The position numbers and the translations under genes are program-made. Below, in pieces: positions 24,270 to 33,524 of a DNA stretch of 39,402 bases. This DNA comes from Myxococcales bacterium (GTDB lineage Bacteria; Myxococcota_A; UBA9160; UBA4427). The DNA lies in assembly GCA_012959665.1 (NCBI GenBank), contig DUCT01000147.1:1-39402 (forward strand), written 5' to 3'. The notes below the pieces were generated by a model. The model had not been told where the DNA came from. It searched no databases and saw nothing but the letters and a program-made list of their open reading frames with translations. Positions within the stretch are counted from its first letter, which is position 1; each line of letters opens with the position of its first letter.

Positions 24270-25226
24270 TCATTGGTCCTTAACGGGAGCCCCCTGTTGA
24301 TGGACATTCGCGCTATCGGAGCCAACCGGAAGCCCGGCCGGATTTGGGCGCGCCGGGGAGCAGGTCAACGGAAAACCCGGGTAGCGCCATACTTGGCCGC
24401 TGTCTTGGGCGACGAAGATCACCGCCTGACCCCGAGCACAATCGGGGACAACCGTGAGCCCCTCCTGTTCGTCGCCGGGCAACGCGAACTCTTGAAGCAC
24501 GGTGCCGTCCAGAGACATCTGCCGAATCACATTGTCCGCATCGTGAATCGAAAAAATTGAACCCGTTGCGCGGTCGAAGTGGAGCCCCGAGAGGTCCGTG
24601 CGCTCGGGTAACGGTGACAGCACCGACTGGAGTTCTACTTCGCCCGCGGAGAGAAGAGAAAATACATAGATTTTCCCACTCCCCTGGTGACCTGCGAACA
24701 CGAGCCCCGCGCCCGCGGTCAACGCCTCGAGCCCGCGATTCTCGTCCCCGGTCATGATCGAACTCAGGTCCCACTCGCTCCCGGTCAGGGTGCCGCGCCC
24801 GAGGTCAAACTCGACCACTGCGTCGGGATCCTCGGAGCCCAGCAAGACCACAGAAGCGGCCGGGTCGCCCAAGGCAATGGCCTCCAGATCGCCTCCCGGG
24901 TGCCATGTGGTCCAATGGCCGTGCTCGCCATCGCCATCGCCATCGCCATCGAGGCGACTAACGCTTCCCCCGTCGCCCACCACTACCAAGACCCCAAGCC
25001 CGGTATGCCAAACCAACCCGCTGGGTTCTACCCCCACCGGCAAGCCTCCGGCAGCCCCCCTCCGCCCCACCTCGCGCCCTGCCGCACCGGGCCAGGGCAG
25101 AACCTCGCCCGCGCCCGCCGCCACGGGGAAGAGCAAGAGAAGACCGAGGAGCCATCGGCCCCGGGCGCCTAGGCGCCCGGGCGGTGCGACCATTCTCAGT
25201 TGTTTTGGAAGAGAAGCTTTAATCAT
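24270..25226 (-). CDS. SdiA-regulated family periplasmic beta-propeller protein
   Basis: A 318-residue exported protein of the SdiA-regulated domain family, a propeller fold of unknown role. It has a signal peptide (GRWLLGLLLLFPVAAGAG), then GVEPSGLVWHTGLGVLVVVGDGG, DLEAIALGD, NRGLEALT, and the typical TDLSGLHFDRATGSIFSIHD and GDEQEGLTVV segments. A GDGDGDGEHG run is encoded by a hexanucleotide repeat at 24926-24951 and may extend a loop between blades. ATG 25226 and ATG 25193 are both possible starts and neither has a good ribosome site. The gene lies 94 bases upstream of the PQQ enzyme in the same direction, so the two probably form an operon; a shared sugar-related role is inference. Confidence 0.75.
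   Translation of the reverse strand: MIKASLPKQLRMVAPPGRLGARGRWLLGLLLLFPVAAGAGEVLPWPGAAGREVGRRGAAGGLPVGVEPSGLVWHTGLGVLVVVGDGGSVSRLDGDGDGDGEHGHWTTWHPGGDLEAIALGDPAASVVLLGSEDPDAVVEFDLGRGTLTGSEWDLSSIMTGDENRGLEALTAGAGLVFAGHQGSGKIYVFSLLSAGEVELQSVLSPLPERTDLSGLHFDRATGSIFSIHDADNVIRQMSLDGTVLQEFALPGDEQEGLTVVPDCARGQAVIFVAQDSGQVWRYPGFPLTCSPARPNPAGLPVGSDSANVHQQGAPVKDQ
24926..24951. repeat. Hexanucleotide microsatellite in coding sequence
   Basis: CGCCAT repeats four times and is followed by CG. On the minus strand it encodes alternating Asp-Gly in the SdiA-regulated family protein. Changes in copy number would keep the frame and only lengthen the Asp-Gly loop. Confidence 0.8.
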
Positions 25227-25538
25227 ATTTTTTGGATAGTTAGAGAATTTTTGACCCGGCGCCAGGGAATCCTACTCCCATTTCGGGCTGGGACTGCCGA
25301 TAAGTCCATTTGACTCGAATTCAGTCGTGAAAGCCGGACTCACTCTTCCCCAGTGGCGGGACTCTATCAATGCAAGACCAATCTGTTGATCTCCGCGCGA
25401 CTCAACGTCATCGGTTCTGTTCGTCGCGCCGGAGGCCGACCCCCAGCGGTCCCATTGGCGACGCTGCTACTGGATACGCGGTACGCAAGGTACCCAGACT
25501 CCTCGTCGTCCCAAGCTTGCTTCGCCCCTTCCCTGCCC

Positions 25539-25613
25539 ACCCGAGTGCTGCCCAACCGAGTGCTGCCCAACTGAGTCCGGCCCACCTGGACGCGACCCCA
25601 CTGAACCCAGCCC
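25539..25613. repeat. Degenerate 15-bp tandem repeat, five copies
   Basis: Units of 15 bases start at 25539, 25554, 25569, 25584 and 25599. The first two are CACCCGAGTGCTGCC and CAACCGAGTGCTGCC; later copies diverge step by step but keep the CA start, the CC end and the period. The graded decay suggests new copies arise at the left end. Confidence 0.7.
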
Positions 25614-25773
25614 AATCCGCACTGGGCGGAACCCGACCAGTCTTCAGCCAGCAGCGGATGGAAACGCCATCGAAACCAGGCTATGGCGACCGCGCGTCTG
25701 GGGGTCGTGAACACTCAGCCGCGCTCTCCGCCCACGAACCCGCGGCATTCCCCGCTCCTTGTTCCAAATATTC

Positions 25774-25789
25774 TACGAGAATTCTTGTA
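25774..25789. promoter_or_regulatory. 16-bp palindrome upstream of the kinase gene
   Basis: TACGAGAATTCTTGTA is its own reverse complement apart from one mismatched pair. It lies 112 bases before the kinase ATG in an AT-rich stretch, a suitable place for a dimeric regulator. No matching regulator can be named. Confidence 0.4.
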
Positions 25790-25901
25790 AAGACCCTCTG
25801 CTCTTTGATGACCCATACCGCGACAATCAGACTGCAGCAGCGGATGCCGGGTATACTTTTTTCAAAATACTTCTCCAGCAGCAGGAGTCAGGCGATATCC
25901 C

Positions 25902-27722
25902 ATGCGTGATGATGAGCGAGTTCAACCATTCGCCACCGTACTTCTCTTTTTTGTCCTTATCTCCCTGGGCCCCCTGCTCTATCTCCACCACTCCTGGCTA
26001 GATGAGGTCGAGGCCCAAAGTCGGGTCCAGACCCACCTGGGGCACGTGCGCGAAAATCTCGCCGAGGCCCACCTCTGGTTCGAGGAACTTCTCACGGGTG
26101 ACCCCAACATCAAGCCCGAACAAGTCTGGGAACTCTTCGCCCGCGCCGAGACCGCCCTCAGTCAATTTAAAGCGGAACAGTACGAGCTCGACAAGCAATT
26201 GCTGAGCTTTGTGCCCAACTCAGGCACCCCGGTCCCAGTCCTCATCGAACGACTCTCGGAGCGATCGACCACTCTCGAGGATCTTGCACGAACTCGACAC
26301 CAGAGTCTTGCCGACTCCTCCGCAGGCACCGCGATCGATGAGCAGTTCGACGTAATTTTCACCGAAACACTCGCGGCTTCTTTCGAGATTGAAAGAGCGG
26401 TTCGGGAATTTAGCTCCATGCGCATGAGTGGCCGGCGGGAAATTCACTGGATAACCCTCCTGCTATGGGGAACCGGGGCGGCCGGAACCGGCCTTGGGCT
26501 CTTCTTCGTCAACCGAAGACGACGCCGAATCGAGGAAGAAAAAGTCATACTCGAGGCACAGTTTCAGCAAGCCCAAAAGCTCGAAAGCCTCGGCGTCTTG
26601 GCTGGAGGCATCGCTCATGACTTCAACAATTTGCTGATGGAGATCTCCGGCAATACGAGCCTGCTACTTCTTGATTCCGAATTGAAGGACGACGTGCGTT
26701 CAGCCATCTCGGAAATTGATTCGGGCGCCCAGAAAGCCGCGGGGTTGACCTCCCAGATGCTCGCGTACGCGGGCAAGGGGAAATTCATAGAGACTGTCAT
26801 CGATTTCGATGAGCTGATTCGAGAAATGGATTCACTGCTCTCCCTATCCGTTTCCAAGCGAGTCAGTGTTGAATACTCACTTTCCGGCGAGATCAATCCG
26901 GTCCAGTGCAATCCCACACAACTTCAGCAAGTCATCATGAATCTGCTGATCAATGCTTCAGAGGCGAGCGATGAGGCTGTCGGTAAGGGGGAAGGTTCGA
27001 TCTTTGTTCGCAGTCGGCGGGAAACCATCGATTCAAAATATGAGTTCCCCTCTAGTGTGAAGTCTCTCTCCCCTCCGGCCCCCGGCAGCTACCTCATGAT
27101 GGAGATTCAAGATACCGGCTCTGGAATGTCAGAAGAAGTCATGAATCGCTGCTTTGAGCCTTTTTTCTCGACGAAGTTTACTGGCCGCGGTCTCGGCCTC
27201 TCGGCTGTCCTGGGAATCATCGAGTCACACCAGGGCGCAATTCAACTCGCAAGTCATGAAGGGGTCGGAACCACCTTCACTATCTTTTTGCCTATCTCCG
27301 AACTGGAAGTCACCTCCATCCCGAGCCCGAAAAGGACCGACAACCTCCGCGGACAGGGGCGAATCCTCGTTATCGATGACGATCCGACAGTGATTCGGAT
27401 CGTGAAACGAATGCTGACCCGGGTGGGCTACGAGGTCGAGAGCTGCAACTCTGGCGAAGAAGGACTCCGGACCATCGCCCAGAACCCCGAGCGCTATGAT
27501 ATCGCGATGGTCGACATGGAGATGCCCGGTATCAACGGAGAAGCGGTCGCCACCGAGATTCGCGCAAAGGAATATCCCATCCGCCTAATCCTCTCGAGCG
27601 GCTACACCAAAGACGTCCTATCGGGCCAAGATGCCGATATTCTATTCGATGCCTTCATCCAGAAGCCCTATCGAGTACAAGAACTCTTCGAGACAGTCAC
27701 GCAGGTCCTGGACTCTCATTAG
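25902..27722 (+). CDS. Hybrid sensor histidine kinase with receiver domain
   Basis: A 606-residue inner-membrane sensor. Helix 1 (about 10-28) and helix 2 (about 181-203) enclose a helical periplasmic sensor domain of about 150 residues without a recognised ligand fold. The DHp domain has the phospho-acceptor His239 in GGIAHDFNNLL, and the ATP-binding domain has NLLINASEAS, Asp404 in DTGSGM and a GRGLGLSAV G2 box. The C-terminal receiver (about 485-605) has the acidic pocket Asp492-Asp493, phospho-site Asp538 in VDMEMPG, and Lys588 in QKPYR. There is no DNA-binding output and no separate response regulator nearby, so phosphate must pass to an unlinked partner or the receiver acts as a sink. 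The ribosome site is weak. An unknown lipoprotein gene follows after 14 bases. Confidence 0.92.
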   Translation: MRDDERVQPFATVLLFFVLISLGPLLYLHHSWLDEVEAQSRVQTHLGHVRENLAEAHLWFEELLTGDPNIKPEQVWELFARAETALSQFKAEQYELDKQLLSFVPNSGTPVPVLIERLSERSTTLEDLARTRHQSLADSSAGTAIDEQFDVIFTETLAASFEIERAVREFSSMRMSGRREIHWITLLLWGTGAAGTGLGLFFVNRRRRRIEEEKVILEAQFQQAQKLESLGVLAGGIAHDFNNLLMEISGNTSLLLLDSELKDDVRSAISEIDSGAQKAAGLTSQMLAYAGKGKFIETVIDFDELIREMDSLLSLSVSKRVSVEYSLSGEINPVQCNPTQLQQVIMNLLINASEASDEAVGKGEGSIFVRSRRETIDSKYEFPSSVKSLSPPAPGSYLMMEIQDTGSGMSEEVMNRCFEPFFSTKFTGRGLGLSAVLGIIESHQGAIQLASHEGVGTTFTIFLPISELEVTSIPSPKRTDNLRGQGRILVIDDDPTVIRIVKRMLTRVGYEVESCNSGEEGLRTIAQNPERYDIAMVDMEMPGINGEAVATEIRAKEYPIRLILSSGYTKDVLSGQDADILFDAFIQKPYRVQELFETVTQVLDSH

Positions 27723-27736
27723 GCGGAAGCTCGCAC

Positions 27737-29158
27737 TTGTGTCCCGATAAAAGGAAGGCCAGGAAAACGAAAAAACAGGCGAGAGTTCTCTGCGCTTTCT
27801 TGAACGTCGTCAGCCTCTCTGTCCTCACGGCTTGCGCGCCCACTATGCCTCTGCCTGGCGTCGGGCCCGAATCGAGTTACGAGTTGCTCGACCAACGAGG
27901 ATCCGACCCGGAAGGTTTCGAAATTGCACCCAGCAAACTCGACCCGGCGAAAGTTCTGTTACCCAGCGAGCGCGAGGGGCCCGACTTCAAGGTATCCACC
28001 ATTCGATACGGCCCGGGGTTCCTCTACTTTTTCTCCATCCAGACCGATGCAGGCATCCTCCAGGCGCACGGTCGTGGGAGGCTCCGCAAGCGTATTCACG
28101 AAATTGAAACTGTAAACGCCCTCGAGGAAGCGGATGTTCGAGACAGGGACGTGTATGCCCTCGCCTTGGCCAACGCCGCCGAAGCCCCCGCCGAGGGCGG
28201 CATGCAACTACTCTTTCACCCAATCCGAACAACGGCCAATATTCCCAAGGGAATGTGGTCCATGGCGCAAAACTACTACGAGATGACCGGGGCCGGCCGG
28301 ACCTACCTCGAGGATCACTACTTCCACGAGTTGATCGGCTTTGGTAAAGCCAAACGCGAATGGGCATACCGCTTGGGAGTAGATCCGTACAGCAGCAACG
28401 TCCAACTCCAAGAGGAACTCAACCGGCTCGGCTGGCTCTCCCTTGCCGGCGGCCTTTCGGTCCGACTTCCCTTGATGGCTGTACCCGGGGGCGCCTCCAT
28501 TGCGCTGACCGTCACCAACACCAGCGATGACATGAAACGCGAGCTTCGAGACGAGACGCCCGAGGCCATCCGTATCAAGAACCGCCGCGCCCTGGTCTCG
28601 AATTTCGGGGTCGGCGAGGCGGTCGCCGAGGATTTTGTCAATCACTCCTGGTATTCACCCAGTGCCCAAGTCGGGATTGTCGAATCGCTCACCGCCATGA
28701 CTGGCGTGGCTAATCGAAACACCTTCATCGAACTCTCGATCTATCCCGACACGGTCACCGAGGCCTATTCCTTCACTCGCCTGGCGCTCATTCTCCTGGG
28801 CTTCCATCAAAATATCCACCCGCTCGAAGCGCTCTTTTCTGCCGACGGATTCATCGCCGCACTGACATCGGAAGGGGACGTTGTCGTTCCCCTGAACATA
28901 GACTTCGGATACTGGACAAGAGGCGCAGCGCTAGTCGTGGATGCGATCGATCGTGAGCTTGGACCCGGCATCGCTAGCCGAAAAAAATACTTCTTGATTT
29001 CCGGCACCCTGTCCCCCGCAGCAGCCCTCGAGGTGACAAGGCGCGGGTGGACGGTGATGGAAATGCTCGAATCGACCTGGCTCGACGAGTTCGATCAGAA
29101 TTCGTTCGCACCGGGCGAACCCGACCCACAGCGCATCCTCCCCGAAATCGGGAGCTAG
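27737..29158 (+). CDS. Lipoprotein of unknown function, downstream of kinase
   Basis: I do not recognise this 473-residue protein. A Lys/Arg-rich start, a hydrophobic segment and SVLTAC with Cys33 mark a lipoprotein. The body is mixed and well ordered, with NIPKGMWSMAQNYYEMTGAGR near the middle and LGVDPYSSNVQLQEELNRLGW, resembling a motif found in proteins that are processed or organised in the envelope. There are also hydrophobic stretches such as LSLAGGLSVRLPLMAVPGG. No catalytic motif stands out. The TTG start at 27737 is supported by AGGCGG upstream and by the proper signal sequence; no better ATG exists. With only 14 bases after the kinase stop, co-transcription is almost certain, so the protein may be a sensor accessory or a target of the pathway. 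Confidence 0.72.
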   Translation: MCPDKRKARKTKKQARVLCAFLNVVSLSVLTACAPTMPLPGVGPESSYELLDQRGSDPEGFEIAPSKLDPAKVLLPSEREGPDFKVSTIRYGPGFLYFFSIQTDAGILQAHGRGRLRKRIHEIETVNALEEADVRDRDVYALALANAAEAPAEGGMQLLFHPIRTTANIPKGMWSMAQNYYEMTGAGRTYLEDHYFHELIGFGKAKREWAYRLGVDPYSSNVQLQEELNRLGWLSLAGGLSVRLPLMAVPGGASIALTVTNTSDDMKRELRDETPEAIRIKNRRALVSNFGVGEAVAEDFVNHSWYSPSAQVGIVESLTAMTGVANRNTFIELSIYPDTVTEAYSFTRLALILLGFHQNIHPLEALFSADGFIAALTSEGDVVVPLNIDFGYWTRGAALVVDAIDRELGPGIASRKKYFLISGTLSPAAALEVTRRGWTVMEMLESTWLDEFDQNSFAPGEPDPQRILPEIGS

Positions 29159-29218
29159 CACACCGGCCGCGGAATTCAGTCATCTCACGCCGGAGGCTCC
29201 GGATCCTCGCCATCCCTT

Positions 29219-29265
29219 GAGTCACGAGGGAGACGAGAGTCACGAGAGAGAGACGAGAGTCACGA
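29219..29265. repeat. Imperfect tandem repeat between convergent genes
   Basis: GAGTCACGAGGGAGACGA (29219-29236) is followed by a 20-base version with an extra AG (29237-29256) and a partial third copy (29257-29265). It lies in the 165-base gap between the unknown lipoprotein and the RND gene. The rest of this gap shows no gene or clear terminator. Confidence 0.75.
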
Positions 29266-29323
29266 TGGTTGAAAGTTGAAGGTCGAAAGAGACGCCAAAG
29301 AATCCGCTGCACCCCCCGGAAGA

Positions 29324-32300
29324 CTAGGCTGAGAACTGCGATGGCTCTCCCGACTGAATTATCGGACTCTTGGCCTCCGAATCTCCCGACCGGGACTGCT
29401 GAGGGTGATGCTCTTCCCCCCAACCCAGTAGCCACTCATAGAGAACCGGTAGAACAAAGAGCGTCACTAGGGTGGCTGTAAGCAGGCCTCCCACGACAAC
29501 CGTGGCCAGGGGGCGCTGCACTTCGCTTCCGACTCCGGCAGAGAGCAGTAGCGGGCTGAGTCCCAGGGCCGTGGTGGATGCAGTCATTAGAACCGCCCTC
29601 AGGCGAGAACTGGAGCCATCGATACAGGCTTTTCTTCGGCTCACACCTTGTTCAATCAGGCGATTGATCGCCGCGACCAGCACCATCCCGTTGCCCAGGG
29701 CGATCCCGAAGAGCGCGATAAAACCCACCGAAGTAGGCACCGAGAGACTCTGCCCACTCAGGCTCAGGGCGACAACACCCCCGGTCAGTGCCGGTGGAAT
29801 ATTGGAGAGAATAGCCAGCACACTTCTCCCCGATTCAAAGGCCGAGTAAAGAAGCACCAGAACCATAAAAAGGGTCAAGGGAATAGTCAGGGCCAACCGC
29901 TTGTTTGCCTGCTCCTGCAGCCTGAACTGCCCTCCCCAGGTCACTCGATATCCGGGTTCCATCGCTACCTGACGATCGACCACCGCCTGAGCCTCTTTCA
30001 CGAACCCGCCTATATCTCTGCCCGAAACATTGCACTGAACCACGATGAATCGTTGTCCATCTTCTCGCTTGATCTGACGCGGGCCCACGACTTTTTCCAA
30101 ACTTGCCAGGTCGCTCAGGGGAACCCGGTAGCCGTTAGGCGCATCGATGAGAAGCCTTCCAATGGAGTCGGGCGTCTCTCTATATGCCGAGTCCAAGCGC
30201 ACCAGGATATCGAACCTCTTAATCCCTTCGAACACCTGACCGGCGACCCTACCACCCACTGAAGCGCTGATCGTTCGCTGCACATCCTTCACATTTATTC
30301 CGTGACGGCCCACAGATTCCCTGTCGATTCGGATGACGAGTTGGGGCGTCCCGGAGATCTGATCGACCTGCACATCCGCCGCCCCCCGAACCTCGGAAAT
30401 AGCGTTTGAAATTTCTTTCGCCTGCTTCTTGAGCAGATCCACGTTCTCTCCAAAAATCTTGATCGCGAGTTCTGCCTGGGTACCCTCAAGAAGCTCATCA
30501 ACGCTCATTGCAATGGGCTGAGTGAAGTTGATGACTGCACCGGGGACGCGACCGAGCCGCCGGCGAATCATATCTTCAAGTTCCTCCTGGGATGTCGCCG
30601 TAGTCCACTCTTCCCTCGGACTGAGCAAAACCAAGATCTCCGCGCTGTTGATCGGATCTGCGTGTGCACCCACTTCACCACGACCGATCCGGCTGACCAC
30701 TCCCGTGACCTCCTCGATCTCCATCAATCTCCGCTCTACGATCTGCGTGGTTCGGTAGCTTTCGGAGAGAGCCGACGACGGGGACATGGTCACGCGAACG
30801 ATGAGAGTGCCCTCCTGCAAGCGGGGAGTGAACTCAGATCCAAGATTTGGAAAAATCAACGCGCCCACCAAAATCAAGGAAAAGCCACTTGCCCCAGCGA
30901 TCCAGCGACGTTGAAAAACAACGGAGAGCACCGTCTCATAGGCACGCGAGAGCCCCGCCACCAAACGTCGTTGAGTCTTCGCTTCTGGTTTCAGCAACCA
31001 CGAGATCAACGCTGGCGCCAGAAGCAGAGTAAACGTAAGCGCTCCTGCCAGCCCCAGAGCAACCGTATACGCCAGGGGTGTGAAGGTTTTACCCTCTACT
31101 CCTTCTAGGCCGAAGAGCGGTGAGAAAGCCGCGATAATAATGAGTGTCGCGAAGAAAATTGGACGCGTAACCTCACTGCACGCATCCGCAATGATTTGCA
31201 TACGCGGAGTGGACTCTTCGGCGGAACTCAGCCTTCGATCCACATTTTCGACGATCACAATTGCCCCATCGACCAACATGCCGACCGCAATCGCAAGCCC
31301 TCCAAGGGACATCAAGTTTGCCGAAATTCCAAAGTAGGACATCCAGAATGTGGCGAAGAGCACCGCGAACGGCAGTGAAAGAACAATAACCAGGCCCGAT
31401 CGCCAGCCTCCCATGAAGAGAAAGATGACCACCGCAACGGCGGCCGCCCCTTGGACCAGCGCGCTTCGGACCGTGTCGAGGCAGGCCTCTACCAAGCTGC
31501 GCTGCTCGTAGTAGGGGACCAATTTCACTTCACCCGGAAGGCTCTTGTTCAACGCCTCTATTTCGGCTTCTACGGAGTCGATCACCCCCGCCGAATTCTG
31601 ACCGAAGAGCTTTACGACCATTCCAGCGACGACTTCGCGCTCTCCGTCCAGGCTCTGTAGTCCCCGGCGAATCCCACCACCCACAGTGACCTCGGCGACA
31701 TCCCGAACGTAGGTTGGACGCCCCTGATAGGACTTCAAGACTATACTCTCGAGATCATCCTTCGACGTGGCGAGGCCAATTGACCGAACGACGACTTCCT
31801 CAGAATTCTGCTCAATGAACTGAGCGCCCGTGTTTCCGTTGTTCTGCTCCAAACGGTCAACCAGCTCTAAAATGGAGATGTCGTGCTGAAGGAGTTTTTC
31901 CGGATTGACACTCACATGGAATTGTTTCTCGTGGCCTCCTATTCCGAGCACCTCTGTCACTCCTGAGACACTCATAAGACGCGGCTTCACAAACCAATCT
32001 TGCAGAGTTCTCAACTCTTCGAGGCCATGGCTACCCGAGGGATCATCTAGGTAGTAGTAGAGAATCAATCCCATACCCGTTGCTATGGGACCGAGTTCCG
32101 AGTGGCCGAACTGGCTGGGGATCTTTCCCGCTTCGCTCTGAAGGCGACTGCTGACCAACTGGCGAGCAAAATAGATATCTACGTCGTCCTCGAAATAGAC
32201 GTTGACAATTGAGAGACCGAAATTCGAAACCGAACGAATTTTTTCTACATCGGGCAAACCCGCCAAGGCCACTTCAATGGGAGAGGTGACATACTGCTCT

Positions 32301-32479
32301 ACCTCCTCCGGGGCGAGGCCGTCGGTTTCAGTGAAAACCTGAACCAATGCGGGAGAAACATCAGGAAAAGCATCGATTGGAAGATCGCGATAGCTCAAAT
32401 ATCCGACGACCATAACCAACCAGCCCAAAGCGAGGACGACCACTCGGTTGCGAATACAGATCGCTATTAAATTTCGCAT
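29324..32479 (-). CDS. Heavy-metal-efflux-type RND transporter (CzcA/CusA-like)
   Basis: The 1051-residue inner-membrane pump of a tripartite efflux system that expels metal ions using the proton gradient. It has the RND layout: helix 1 near 10-28, a large periplasmic loop, helices 2-6, a second loop and helices 7-12. The helix-4 motif reads VGMLVDGAIVIVENV, with Asp404 as the proton-relay residue. The earlier Asp of the CzcA signature DFGxxxDG is Ala here, as in CusA, but the CusA methionine relay is not obvious (GRGEVGAHADPINSAEILVLL has no Met). So the metal cannot be assigned. ATG 32479 has GGGAG seven bases upstream; 32512 lacks one. The adaptor gene ends 76 bases upstream. Confidence 0.92.
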   Translation of the reverse strand: MRNLIAICIRNRVVVLALGWLVMVVGYLSYRDLPIDAFPDVSPALVQVFTETDGLAPEEVEQYVTSPIEVALAGLPDVEKIRSVSNFGLSIVNVYFEDDVDIYFARQLVSSRLQSEAGKIPSQFGHSELGPIATGMGLILYYYLDDPSGSHGLEELRTLQDWFVKPRLMSVSGVTEVLGIGGHEKQFHVSVNPEKLLQHDISILELVDRLEQNNGNTGAQFIEQNSEEVVVRSIGLATSKDDLESIVLKSYQGRPTYVRDVAEVTVGGGIRRGLQSLDGEREVVAGMVVKLFGQNSAGVIDSVEAEIEALNKSLPGEVKLVPYYEQRSLVEACLDTVRSALVQGAAAVAVVIFLFMGGWRSGLVIVLSLPFAVLFATFWMSYFGISANLMSLGGLAIAVGMLVDGAIVIVENVDRRLSSAEESTPRMQIIADACSEVTRPIFFATLIIIAAFSPLFGLEGVEGKTFTPLAYTVALGLAGALTFTLLLAPALISWLLKPEAKTQRRLVAGLSRAYETVLSVVFQRRWIAGASGFSLILVGALIFPNLGSEFTPRLQEGTLIVRVTMSPSSALSESYRTTQIVERRLMEIEEVTGVVSRIGRGEVGAHADPINSAEILVLLSPREEWTTATSQEELEDMIRRRLGRVPGAVINFTQPIAMSVDELLEGTQAELAIKIFGENVDLLKKQAKEISNAISEVRGAADVQVDQISGTPQLVIRIDRESVGRHGINVKDVQRTISASVGGRVAGQVFEGIKRFDILVRLDSAYRETPDSIGRLLIDAPNGYRVPLSDLASLEKVVGPRQIKREDGQRFIVVQCNVSGRDIGGFVKEAQAVVDRQVAMEPGYRVTWGGQFRLQEQANKRLALTIPLTLFMVLVLLYSAFESGRSVLAILSNIPPALTGGVVALSLSGQSLSVPTSVGFIALFGIALGNGMVLVAAINRLIEQGVSRRKACIDGSSSRLRAVLMTASTTALGLSPLLLSAGVGSEVQRPLATVVVGGLLTATLVTLFVLPVLYEWLLGWGEEHHPQQSRSGDSEAKSPIIQSGEPSQFSA

Positions 32480-32555
32480 AGTCAACTCCCGTGGTCCACG
32501 CATACCGCACACGAGCGGACGGGATCCGAAATGGCTGGGGACACGTCGCGATCGA

Positions 32556-33524
32556 TCAATGTCCGTGACCGCCTTGAATCTTCGAGCGCATCAATTCTGA
32601 CTTCACTATGAACCCGCCTGCTTCCACAATATTTTCCCCGGGCTCAACCTCGCCTTTGACTTCGACATTGTAGTTATCGCTCAAGCCGATCGTGACCGTG
32701 CGGGGGCTATAACCACGGGCGTCCAAAACGAAGACCACTGCTTTGTCATCCAATGAATGGACCGCGCTCTTGGGAACGGCGGACTTGACCTCCGAGCTGC
32801 CGACGAGAAGATTGGCAGTCGTGAACATACCGGGATGCCACTGACCCAATTTATTATCCAAAACAACGCGAGCCGTGGCCGTTCGTGTTTCCGGGTTGAT
32901 CACCGGCGTCACGTAGGAGATCACCCCTTTGGCCCGGGGTTGACCATGAATTGCTTTGATCAGGACCGTTTGTCCTGCCTTGACCCGGTGCAGATCACGC
33001 ATATAGACGTCAAAATCGACCCAGACTGTGGAGAGATCTGCAACAACGAAAGCCTGGGTGTGCGCATCGATCGCTTCGCCGAGGGTTATGTGCTTTTCAA
33101 TCACGACACCATCGATCATTGTCTTCAAGGAGTATGGGCTAAGGCTACGGCTGCTCTCGATCACAGCCAGGGTCTCACCACTGCGGACGGAATCGCCTAT
33201 CTGCTTGTCAGTTCTTTTCACGATCCCACCATACCTGGGCACGATATGAGCAATCTGGTCTTCGTTCGAGCGAATCTCGCCTGTCAGGGAAAGAATCTCT
33301 TCAATGACGGCTGGGCCCGCGGCAGAAATCTTTAAACCGAACTCCACCGTGTCAATCGCGTCCAGGCCAACAATCTGATTTTCAGCCTGACCAGACTCCT
33401 CATGGTGCGCGCCGTCGGGGTTTCCCGCAGCGCCGCAGCCAAGGAATGAGCCCGCTGCGAGCGCAGCAGCGAGACCTCCTAGGGCCAATTTCTTGGTTCG
33501 CTTCTCTTGTTGTTCGAAAGTCAT
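32556..33524 (-). CDS. Efflux RND periplasmic adaptor (membrane fusion protein)
   Basis: A 322-residue lipoprotein that links the RND pump to the outer-membrane channel. The signal ends in AAGSFLGC with Cys30. A His-containing linker follows (GAHHEESGQ), which may touch metal. Then come the beta-barrel and lipoyl halves: IVPRYGGIVKRTDKQIGDSVRSGETLAVIESS, GVVIEKHITLGEAIDAHTQAFVVADLSTVWVDF, and the late TVTIGLSDNYNVEVKGEVEPGENIVEAGGF segment, typical of CzcB/CusB-like proteins. The helical hairpin is very short. ATG 33524 has a near-perfect GGAGGAA ribosome site and overlaps the TolC-like gene's stop as ATGA. CusF-like metallochaperone domains are absent. Confidence 0.93.
   Translation of the reverse strand: MTFEQQEKRTKKLALGGLAAALAAGSFLGCGAAGNPDGAHHEESGQAENQIVGLDAIDTVEFGLKISAAGPAVIEEILSLTGEIRSNEDQIAHIVPRYGGIVKRTDKQIGDSVRSGETLAVIESSRSLSPYSLKTMIDGVVIEKHITLGEAIDAHTQAFVVADLSTVWVDFDVYMRDLHRVKAGQTVLIKAIHGQPRAKGVISYVTPVINPETRTATARVVLDNKLGQWHPGMFTTANLLVGSSEVKSAVPKSAVHSLDDKAVVFVLDARGYSPRTVTIGLSDNYNVEVKGEVEPGENIVEAGGFIVKSELMRSKIQGGHGH

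Larger units (their letters stand above)
25227..25901. other. Divergent gap with repeats and a palindrome
   Basis: About 675 bases separate the leftward propeller gene from the rightward kinase. Frames here are low in complexity and lack ribosome sites. The stretch contains a degenerate 15-bp repeat (25539-25613) and a near-perfect 16-bp palindrome (25774-25789). The last 130 bases are AT-rich and probably hold the kinase promoter. Confidence 0.5.

Noticed and set aside
24926-24951. Hexanucleotide repeat as a phase-variation switch
   Set aside because: Six-base units keep the frame, so copy changes cannot turn the gene on or off.
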